64,000 nucleotides of DNA from Nymphalis io (lineage: Eukaryota; Arthropoda; Insecta; Lepidoptera; Nymphalidae): positions 186,001 through 250,000 of the forward strand of contig NC_065903.1 of NCBI RefSeq assembly GCF_905147045.1, read 5' to 3'. This document shows positions 22,201 to 34,200 of this stretch, in pieces (position 1 is the first letter of the stretch; every line of letters begins with the position of its first letter). The notes under the pieces were generated by a model. That model saw only the letters and a program-made list of their open reading frames with translations, was not told the DNA's origin and did no database searches. A program made the position numbers and the translations under genes.

Positions 22201-25200
22201 TTTGATATGTTTCTATTTTGAAATTAATCTGAACATTTGAAAAATAACACTAGCATTTATAATATACTATAATAAAAACTCAAAGTTAAAATTTTCGGAG
22301 GTTAGAAAATAAAAGCCAATGTAGATCTTAAATTTAATGAAAAAATGATGTGAGGTTATCAGTAAAATACTTTCACAATTCACATTTAGTGACCATCACA
22401 CTTAACAGCTAGGAATGTTCGTTTGGTTCTTATAACCTATTTCACACCGTAGCGTTTGGATTGACGTTTTGAATTAATGTTATATTGTCGCCTTTCATCA
22501 TAATACGACCGATTTGCTTTCGATTTTTGGTTTTCATATGAACTTCTTCGGCTTCATCTAATACAATGTTCATATATTCATCGAAGCCCACGATGTGACC
22601 CTCGATCCTCAGGTTCACGTTCTCGTAAAGCCAAATTTGTACACGGCTTCTATTTTGTAAATACCTAAATATAAGGTTGATGGGTTGTACCATCACCTTT
22701 TGAACTTTCGGTGGGCCTTTGTAAGCCATTTTTATATTTTATTCTTAGAAGTGAAATGATAATTTATTAAAAACAAAAACCGCCAAAGCCGGCGTCGTTT
22801 TTATACGTCAAAGATGGAACTGGCAATGTCAAAGACAACGATAGACGCAGCAAAATGGCCGCCACTACAGATTATCAATACCGTATTGCAAAATCATAAT
22901 AAACACAACTTTTTGTTTGATTCCCGAATTAAAGTAATAATTAAGAAGCTATATAAAGCAGTGTTGCAATTTTTTTTTTGTTATTTATCTTTTTCTTTAT
23001 ATAGACAGATTTCTTCATTTCATCCGACATAAATAGAAATTATTACAAAATATATTATATATACAAAAAAACAAGCGATTAAAGTGATAGATATTAAAAA
23101 TAATGCGTCAATTAAAAAAAAAAGTAAAAAAAAAATGATAGCAAAAAGTGTGCGATGGCCGGGAATCGAACCCGGATCAACTGCTTGGAAGGCAACTATG
23201 CTGACCATTACACCACCATCGCAACTGTCATTGTATCTAAAATTAATGAATATAATACTTACAATAGAATATTAAATTATATATTTATATAAAGAATAGC
23301 ACTTGCCTGGCCTATCCTGGATTTCCATAGCAGCTGCTAGAAGCGTACAAGCACTCTCTACACTCAAGGTGGAAGTGACATGATCCTCACAAGCAGCTCG
23401 GAGGTCTTCTACGCCTAGGTCCGCAGCTAACGTCATCATTTCAAATACCCCAGAATCTTGAAGTAGTAACTAAGTAAAATGAAATAATTATTTATATTAA
23501 ATTTGTAGTTTATTGATAATAACTTAGTAAAATTGTAATTTAATAAAAGAATTTCATGTTGTTATTCCGATAAATTAAAAAAATTAATGCAGACCTTTCC
23601 AGTGTATACATATTGGATAAAAAGTCGAAAAGTTTCAGGTTGCACGTGTGGCATGCGTATCGGTGTTGGTTGCGGGCCGGAAGAAGGCGAAACTGTGCAC
23701 CCAGGGATTCGGCATACCTCCCCACGCTTCGTATTTTGAAAGCTTTTACACCTATAAAAACATAAAATTATTTTAGCTTATTATCATTTATTTTATTGTG
23801 TGGTGGGTTTACATGCTACTCGTCAACAGAGGGCGCTACGTGTTATTTTATTAGGATTATAAGTTTTATTTTATTAGTATTTATTATATAGACATTATAG
23901 AAAAATTAACTTATTTTATTTTGTATTAAAAGGATACGAGCTTTTATTCCCAATTTTCACAATTATCAGGATTAATTTGCAACAAATATTAATTTGAAGT
24001 CTAACTTGGAAATTGCATTTAGAAACAAAAACATTTTATAATTTTGAAATAACAACGTAATAACGTGTATACGATCGAAACTTTTTAAGTAGTTGAAGCG
24101 CACTGTCTGTGAGTATCATCGCGTAATTAAAAACCGATAATCTTTCAGCAAAGACGTGGCTGTGAAGTTGAAGTGCGCGCCAGACTTCAGAAACTCCTTT
24201 TTAACTGTGTACCAAAGTAAAGTTTATATTTACAGCAACCCTTTAAGACAGCGATTTATTTATATATATATATTGTGTGGCCTTATTGAGCAACTAGAAA
24301 TTTATGATTCAGTAAGAAATATAGGTAATCAAAATATATCTACTTATTTGAGTAGATTCTTACGAGTACTTTTGAATCTTATTATTTTAGATTTTTTTAC
24401 ACGAACATTAAAAAACACGGTATGTGTTTATGACCTCATTAATTGCTTAATTACTGACAATTATCATAATTAATCGGCATTTAATATAATTTTTAATTGA
24501 TCTTGCTCGCCTAGCACCTGTCTCTTGAGTCAAAAAATATTTCGATATTTCGGCGGCTTTTAACATAAATATAACATTAAAATTAATTGAATGGGAGAAT
24601 TATTATAAGTAGTTTTATCATGCAGTCATCAATACATTTTTTTATACCTTTTCCCCCGCCGGAAGTCTCACCGGGACTAGGCGGGTTCTTGATACTCCGG
24701 GAATCCCTCAATGTATAGAGGGGAGCAACCATCAGTGCGTCAAAAAAGCACAACAGTATCCAACGTACAACAGGTGCCCCTATATGCATTGTTGTCAATG
24801 AAGTTCAGGATCTCGGTAGCCTTATAAAGTAGCCACTAAGGCAACGACCCCATTATGGGACGCTACTACTGCAAAATATTTTGACGAAATTATGGCTCCG
24901 ATACAAACTAGAAAATTTAAAAATGTTTTTAGGAACACGTCTTCGGCCTGAGCCACCTCCGGACAGAAGAGTAATGAAACGGGACGAAGGTTTTAGATAA
25001 TTAATCGAGCTGGCTGTGTGATCACGGCGAGCCTGATGTTTGACAACAGTATTAATCATTTGAGATTTTATCCCCGGCGGTGATTAATTTTGTCACACTA
25101 TAGCATCGAGACGTTCCTTGCTACATTATTTACATTACAAATTTTTTTAATACGACGATTAACCAGATAAAGCTAGCAGTTACTACTATTTTTATATTTG

Positions 25201-28200
25201 AATTAGTATTTTAATCACTAGTAGCAATAGAATACAAGTAAAAAGGTTTATATAAAACAGGTATTAAGCTATATATATACCAAATTTTATCACGATCGGT
25301 GCAGAGACCTATTCATAATGACATAACAAACATACATATATACAAGAGTAATATTTCACAGGCTGAATTATAGAAAAAAATACGTCATGACTGCCGTCAG
25401 ATGTGAAACATCGATATTGATTGTTATTGAAATAATTCATAAATCTAAGGAAACCAATAAATAAAAAACGAATACAAAATAAGACTAGCTCTTATAATAT
25501 TAAAAAAGGATAACAAATTCAAAAAATAAACATAACAATTTTGATTAGAATAAAAGCATTGACATTATTTTTGACGAAAATAAGGACGATGAGTCTCTTT
25601 TTAAATCGAATAATAAAAATCAATATTCAAATTTACATTATAATGCAGTAGTTTATATTTATATTAAAATTTAGTTATTTACTTTGTTATTTATATTAAA
25701 GATTTTTTGTTTATTTTTTTCGTTAATTAGTTTTTATTTTTTATTTTATAATTGGTATATATTTTTATACATGCAATAACAAATGTTTTTCTGAATGTAT
25801 AAGGTTGGCTTCCTATTTGATAAATAAATAAATAATAATGACAAATAAGTTATATTTGGAGTCGTGGAAGTAAGAAAAGTGATTATTATATGGTAAGTAC
25901 CTATTTGGTATGAGGTAAGTGCTCAACTTTAATTTATGTCAATAAATTGACTTTTAAATACCTCAATTATATTTCGAAGAGTCATGTTATTAAGATCCAA
26001 TCACGTAAGCTTGGCATGTTACAAGGAGTTATAAAGTTGGTGTTCAAAACAGATTTATAATGATGCGGCTTCCCGCCATTGCAGCTGACGGCGGCACGAC
26101 AAGTTTTAATAGTGTTGCCATTCCTGCTTCTCGAATATCCAATTATCATTTAGTTGACGATAGATTAAAATGATTGTTTTAATCGGAAGGTATTGTGTTG
26201 TACTGCATTTATTTATATAATTTAAAATAAGCGTTACTGGTATCTCAGACCTTCTCGCTGCTCTGTGCCAAGAGAAAGAGAGTGCGGTAGAAAATAAAAC
26301 AGATTAATATTTAAAAATGTATGTACTTTAAGAAGTAATATACAATAAAGTTAAATATTTCTACCATTTTGATTAGACAATAGTCAGTTAACAGGTAATT
26401 ACTCAAGGATGCTAAATGTAATTTGTATCGGCGGTCGCAGCGGGCGGCCATGATTGATGACGCAGGCGACACCCGCGCGGCGCTGTCGCGGTAGCGCCAC
26501 ATCACGCAATCTGCATTATCGCGATTAATGGCGCCTGCTGTGTCTGCGGTAGAGCCTGTGACAACGATTAATCGTCTTCTCAATTTTTTGCAATATTTAG
26601 AATATTAGTTGTTCGTTTATGTAAAATATCGTCGTTTTGCTTGATATTGAGGATATTACGTCAATCAATTATTGATGGATGAGATTATATACTAATAATA
26701 ATTTCGTTAATTTGGATATTTATACTTTGTATAGTGTACATTACTTTGTATATTCATTGCGCAATTGCATAGAAATAGGCACCGTAAGTAATATCTGCGA
26801 GTTATCTAAAAATTTTTCAATTAAACGACGTTGTACAAGCATCTAATAAAATCAATAGTTGTTCAATCAGTACTTTTAATATAATTATATTTTTAAATAT
26901 TTGTATACATATTCAATTACAAATTTTGAAAATATTATGTAGGTACCTTCAAGAAATATTTACGTTAGATATGCTGGATAGGTTTATCATTAAATAATCT
27001 TGAATATAATCTTCAAACCTACCATCATGAAGCTCTATTAATTTAATCGTGTTCGGTATTCAGTATAGCCAACTTGAATAACGGTTAATCTGTAGGCGAC
27101 TGGCAACATTCTAGTTTGCCGCCATTGAAGGCACATTGGATGGCGCCTTGAATTAGAGCCCTGTGTTGATAGTGAATAACCCTCTATATTTCCAGCTTCC
27201 TTTAATTTTCTACGTTTGTATTGCTGTGATTTTAAGTTTTAAATTAACTTATTGTCTTTCTTTTCAATATAAATAATTTGGAATTATAATCGCAATAAAA
27301 ATAAACTAATCAGTTCGTATAGTAATAGTTAATATTTGCTATAATCGCTTATCGTTGATTTTAATGATAATTATCTTAAACATATTCAATTATTTATTAT
27401 ATCGGTGGATTTATCTGAGATTTGACATTTGATGGTAAAAACGAAAATTAGTTAAATTATCTTTGCCAAACGTAATTGACATACATGAACAGGGACCACA
27501 GTTTGTTCTTTATTACATATTATATAAAAAAAAATAAACCATTTTTTACTTTAAAAATAATGTATTGACGATTCAAACACGCTTTATTGTAAAGCTTACT
27601 TGAATAAATACTTAAAGTGCTTTAAAATGTATTGTATAATAAACATTTTGTAGAAAAAAAAAATAACGCCACTTGCCGTAATTTTAATTGTTTGTAATTA
27701 ACATAAAAATTGTTAAACTTAATGTATCCACTCTGTCGGTTTTATTAAAATATCATACGGCGTATAATGTCTGGTCTGGTTTATTCGCTAGTATTATATA
27801 AATATAACGTGACGTTAGCTAATGAGACGTCAAGAGCAGGCGAGAAACACAATTTGCGGTAACCGACAATGGAGGTTTTTCCGTTGCTAGACGGCACGAT
27901 AGTGGCGCCGATCTTAAAAATAATTACTGTCAAAATTATGTCAAATGAATACATAGGTACTATAATGTACATTTGATTAAGTTGTTGTGTGCCTGAGTAT
28001 TGTATTAATTCAATTATCTCTCCATATTAAAAATAATGTTATCTGATAATTGAGATTAACCAGCTGCGTAGGAGAAATTTTGGTGTGTGCGTTATTATTT
28101 GCAAACGTAAGTGTAATCTTTCATCTCCTAATAATCCAACGGGACGGTGATCCGACACGTACCAGACAGAGAAAGTAAAAAAGCAGTGTTTTTTTTGTTG

Positions 28201-31200
28201 TGCATTAAAATTTGTAAACAATCCATTGGTTTGCAGTCAGTTTTCCAAAACATGAATGATATGGCTATGTGATATTTGTATGAGTTTGATCAATTAAATA
28301 TCATCCGACTCATACAGGTTTCCTCACGATGTTGTCCTTTATTGCCAAACTCGAAATGAATACAGTAACAGTAACAGCCTGTGAATCTGCTCGGCTAAGG
28401 CCTCCTCTCCCTTTTTGATGAGGTTTTGGAGTTTATTGCACCACGCTGCTCCAATGCGGATTGATGTTAGACTGGTGCAGGTTTCCTCACGATGTTTTCC
28501 TTTACCATCAAGCACGAGATGAATTATAATCACAAATTAAGCACATGAAAATTTAGTGGTGCTTCCCGGATTTGAACCCACGATCAGCGGTTAAGATTCA
28601 CGCGCACTTACCACTGGGCCATCTCGGCTTTTTTTATAACAAACACAAATTAAGTAGATAAAAATTTAGTTGTGCCTGCCCGGGTTTGAGCCTACAATAT
28701 TCGTTCGTCTCTGGTTTATCTCGGCTCTGCAATTTGATCAGTTTACAGTGCCAAATGTCGGAAAAATAACCAACAGGCATTTATAATTCATGTCTGATGG
28801 AATTGACTGAGACTTGCATATGCGTGAATAGACCTAGGCTAGGCTAAGCGGGTCTTGGACACCGCTTTACTGGTGTTTAAAATTTACAAGTGATATAATT
28901 TTTTAAATTGTGCCTAATTTATTTCATGCATTTTTTTATTATCAAGAAAGTAATGGACTTGTTAAGTTTAATGTACATAAACAAAAATAATTTGACTCTC
29001 TTTAATTAATTTAACACAATTATTTATGACTTTCACATATAATAGGGTGACAACGATTAATGTATATTACAGATATAAATTCAGTAATTTTAACTTAAAA
29101 TGATTTCGTTAATATTAAAAAGTCATATATTTCCAGGAATAAAACCATATATTATATAACAGTTCTTATTTAGTTTTCTTAAAGAAAACCCAACGTGTGC
29201 TTTTAATAAGCCGTCGGGCGCAGTGCAGATCCAATTTACGGTTCTTAACAAAGGAATCTCGACAGAAAGTTTTCTAAAATTTTCCTTCTCTTAAAATCCT
29301 TACAAATTTTACGTCACAACGAATTTTCAATTTCGTAGTTTTAATTGTTTTATATTATTTTGGTCGATGGACTGTTTATACATACTTGGGCTTACTACAA
29401 CTTTGAGCAAGCCTGTTTAAGTAGGTCTGCCACCAAACAGCAATACTTAGTATTTTTGTGCTCTGGTACAAGGGACACAATATCTTAGTTCCCAAGGTTG
29501 TTTGCGCATTGGTGATGTAAGTTATGGATACGTCGACGGTGGTTACCTCTTACCGTCAGCCCATCTGTCTTTCCACCTACCTTTATTATAAAAAAGTGGA
29601 CATATTATCATCTTAGATCTCGAGTTTGCCCAGCATGGATTGTGCTTTATCATGTTTTATTTACTTATTTATCTTTTTCAAGCAATACAAATTATTCCCG
29701 AGAATAATACAAAAGAGATACCTCATTAAGCACGAGCGAAAATTGTTATATTTTGAAAGAAAACATCAAAGTAAATCGAAGACAATTTTATCTTCGAGGA
29801 AAATATCTGATACGAATGCGATCTTAAAACGTAGAATATCACAGGGAAGCACCAATATCGCTCGAGATTGCTTTATTTAGAGATGAAGCTAGGTTTACGA
29901 GACCTTTATTGAAGCAATACTTATGAACTTAACTTTAGGCTTTTCTCGCTACAAGCGTAATAATGATTAAATAACAAAAAATGTTTCTGTCATGACTTTG
30001 ATAATAAAAACTGATTTTAATTCAATTACTTAAATAATTATTATTATTTAAAAAAGCAATTAAGGTGTTCGCACTTCGAATAAATCATCATATTTTTTGT
30101 TCAATAAGCTTTGTAAATTTTGAGTAAATATTAGTATGAAAATCTTTAATAGTAAATTAAAAAAAGGAAAAAAGTCGTGTTTTTGTTCGGAAATTGAAAA
30201 CGCAAGTTAAATTCTTGCAAACGTGAGATAATCCATTTTCGGTGAGCAGTTGGTGCAAGCCGCTGGTTTCGGCATGCAAATCGCTGGCGGTAGACTTATC
30301 AAGAAATATTTATGCAAATTGCCTGAAATGTGCTTCAAATAGCTCGCTTTTTGTTGTTCGTCAAATGTTCAAGAACTTTTGTAATTGTTTGTGGATCGTG
30401 ATTGCATGTTTGCTTTTTGCTATAAATATTTGTTTCATAAAAGCAAAATGTACGAAAAATGTACTTTGATACCAGAAAAAATGTTTCGTTTAGTCGTTCT
30501 TTAAAGTTCGTTGTACTTTATGATCGTTTTATTAATTTATTTAGATCGTTAACGCTGTAAGAATACTCATAGAAATTCATTGCAAAATGTAATTACAGTA
30601 GCGTGGTCACCCTGGAAGAGGTGTTCGCATGTACGTAAAGTTGTAATTACACATGAGTTTGTTTTTACAATCGCGGGCGCGGCGCAGCACGCCACGCATT
30701 GTTTTTGTACGCTCCAACTTTTCTCATTTAACCCAACAATTGTACAACTTGCTTCGGTAATCCGACGTGTTATTTGTATTGTAAATTGTTGTCAATGATG
30801 TCGGCTGCGGGATTTAAAAATAAAACTCGCTAGACTGTTACATTTATCGTCACAATAACGTGGGGCGCGTTACTATGTATGAATGTTTTCATTTTAACTT
30901 GGTAATGCGCTCACTGTTTCGTTATTTTGTTTATAAAATTTGCTAGAAAGTTCCTGATGTTTAAATTAATAAAAATGTTAAAGATTGATAATTTTCTTAA
31001 AAAAATATTTAGGTTAGTGAAAATAAATTCAATAACCGATAGTGCAACGTTAGTATATTATTTACAAGTATCTTCCAAGTATTTTCGGAAGTCTAACTCT
31101 GGAGCTTTTGAATAAAAGTAAATTTATGTTTACAGAACAGTCTCGACACAGCCTCTTCAATGGGCTCAGTCTATTTGCAATTTGCAGCCGATTCAAAGAG

Positions 31201-34200
31201 ACCCGCTGATGACTTTCATGATTATGAACTAATTAGCAACTTCATAATGTTCCCTGTAATCCCGCACCGTACATACTCTGCTATAGCAGATAATACGAGA
31301 CTTAATTACAGAAGTGGAGGGAGGCGGTAGGGCACGGAGGAGGGGTGTTGATTGATGGTATCGCGATCAACGCACGGCCGCTTAGCGAATTTATAACCTC
31401 CACTCTAAGTTTAGACACGAAATTATGTAGTTTCAGGATCGTGGAAAATTACATGCCATTAGCAAAATTTTAGACGAGTAATAAATGTTACAGCGTCGTG
31501 ATGTTCTGTGAAAAGTTTTTATACTGATCTTGGAAATCAGGATTATATAAACTGAAAAACATATTTTAAAAGAAGCTATTTAAAACTTTTCAAAATATTC
31601 CAATTTCATTGAATTATATTAGTTTTATTTATAATTCGTATTTATAATAAGCTCCAAACTTTCTCCCGATGGAAAGGGAACGGTGGCCTTAACTCAGCAG
31701 TGGGACATTCACAGGCTGTTATCAGCAAGAATGAACTGACATTGCACAGACAGAAGCCTGGTTTTATAAGTTTTTTATTCTCGTACAATATTTTTCACTG
31801 TTTCTATCGAAATAATCAATATTATTATGGATATTTGCACATAGTATTATTGTTAGTTACAATACCTTATAACCATAAGGCCACCGTAAATATGCCAACT
31901 TGGAAGTTAAAAAAGGATTTATTGTTTTCGAGTATGAATAACAATATAAATAATTCCGCATTAGATATAAATCAATTAAAACATGCAAAGTTCGGCTAAG
32001 TGAAGACAACAAAGTATTACATTAATAAAAACCGCACATCACAAAGATTGATAGCTCGTAGGCACGAAACTTTATAAATTTATCATCTCGCAAGCACGGC
32101 CGCAGCTGCCGTTTCCCGCACGTTGTGTTGCGGTTAACAATGTAACATACATTATGTACAGCAAATAAGTGCACCTGTTTTTCAGTAAATAATGAAAAAA
32201 AAATATTTACAGTGTTTGTGCAACTAACAAGACTCAAAACAGCCGGATATGCATTGAAATAGTTAAGTATTTATGAGATAATAAATGCAGGTTCAAATCT
32301 ATAACCATTTTGCTGGTGGCGGTAATTAAATTTATACTCTTGACTTTTTCAAGTCGATTAACGATTTTATGTATTATATAAAAAAATATTCATTTACTTG
32401 TTATAATTAGTAATATATTCCTCCTCGTCGATTCCTCAATTCTACGACCCTAACGTCGACCCTAAATTTAATTGTTATTTCTAAAATGAGCCCTAATATG
32501 GCTCGCTAGACCAAATTTGGTTTTAAAAATCCCACGCCACGTGTTACAGTACAGTTGGCCCACAGGGTTGTATGTATATTTGTAGAATGGCTTAGGTCTT
32601 TCTTTTCTTAACTGTCGCTTTTCGTCTAGTGCGTGGAGGTGGTTTTCCTCAAACGTATTGATCTTTTTTAGGTGGTAGGGCGCCAAGATGACCTTTGGGA
32701 AGCGAGCTCCTCCCAACATTCTTCAGCTGAGATGGCCAATTGATAAGGAGATTGACTTAATCAAAGATTTGAATAAGGACAAACAGCACTTAATTTTAAT
32801 CTTAAGTTATCTTAGTTTATCTCCGTGCTTAAATAATAACTAATGTTCGTCATGCTCAGTTTACATATGCAGGATAAAATCTATCACGTTTTTCATACAA
32901 CTCATACTGGAGTAGTGCGTTTCAATAAGTTTAAGATCTTCTCTTTAAGAGAATTGCAAGCTTTGATTCACAACAGTGCAAAGGGTAGCAGTTGATGTTA
33001 CTTTTGTTTAATGGAGATATCGTAACGGTCTCTTTAAGGAATTATATTTTATACAGAAGACTGAAGATAAAATTCGGAATCCAAAATATCAGTTAATGTA
33101 ATTTGAAGGCATAATGGAATATATTATGGTGGTGATTTAAAACTATATTGTTATAACATTTCATAATATCGTTTTGTCTTTTAAGTCAAGCTGACATATT
33201 AATTACCTTTACTTTTGAAGTTACTTTTTTTACTAAACTACAACTTGTATCTTTGTACTTATCACCTCTGTTACACCTATGTAATATAATTCTTTGTCAA
33301 AAGCCGCTACTTTTCTTTATCTTTAAGCATTCTTCTTAGCACTGGACAAAACTCTACAGGAGCGCTATAAAATTGGTTCCACCTGCTACTCCATTTAACG
33401 CAGATAGTTACTTATTATATAAAAATCAGTTATTACTTATTATATAAAATTTGTAATCCCTTAACCACCTCATACATATTCGTTTGTTATTCCTATTTGT
33501 TTCTAAGCTATCAACGATTCGAAATGAAGATTCAACCGCTAAGAAAAGAGTACCTCTTTTCAAAAAAATTATTACGCTAACATGCCAAATAGATACAATT
33601 TAAGAAATGAAAATTAACAAATACTAAATTCAAGCTTTTTTACATTATAAATAATTATTATTAATAATGTAAAAAAGTCGTATTTATTATAGTTTATTTT
33701 AAGATTTAAAATTTTAATGGGCAAAGATAAACATATGACATATTGATATAGCAGAGTTTGAAAACTGGTTACTAAACCGTTTAAGGGCTTAATAAATGTT
33801 CTATAAAGCTTAAGACAGTTCAAAATTAGCATTTTATTACGACCTGTAAGTAGGTGCTCTTGTAAAAAATATCGATGTAGCTCAGTATTTAAAAAATAAA
33901 TGGAGTGAATTAGGGAGTTTTCTCTAGAAAATACCATTTACAAGAGATTTATTAACCTACAAAGTACAAGTAAATAATCTATGTCTCGCTTCACAAAAAA
34001 ATCGCACAAATCACCGTTAACAACACGTAATAAAAACTAACATCATATATCACGCATAGCAGAATGGAAGCTGTAAGGAATACAGGGTTATTTTTCCAAT
34101 ATCTCTATACAAATAGGCGGTCTCGTCTAAGTTTCCGCATAACTTTATTCAGTTGTCGAATTATATCGTACTATTTTTTTGCCCTTCGCTGACCTTATCT

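Larger units (their letters stand above)
21910..23306 (-). other. Intron 3 of the BTB-TLDc gene (GC-AG), host of SmE and tRNA-Gly
   Basis: Bounded by donor GCAAGT at 23306 and acceptor ctag at 21910. It carries the tRNA-Gly and the SmE gene, both on the same strand as the host. The rest is AT-rich without other genes. Confidence 0.85.

Noticed and set aside
22814..23032. Plus-strand open frame divergent from SmE (72 codons)
   Set aside because: Its first 20 codons look ordered, but the rest is AT-rich noise with no domain. It more likely overlaps the SmE promoter.
23020..23208. Open frame reading MVSIVAFQAVDPGSIPGHRT
   Set aside because: It runs through the tRNA-Gly gene; this peptide is a well-known artefact of tRNA-Gly sequence and is not a protein gene. 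The same holds for 43926-44291.
24583..25059. GC-richer stretch in intron 1 with two proline/glycine-rich open frames
   Set aside because: No motif or repeat family could be assigned and the two frames do not join; possibly an old unidentified repeat.
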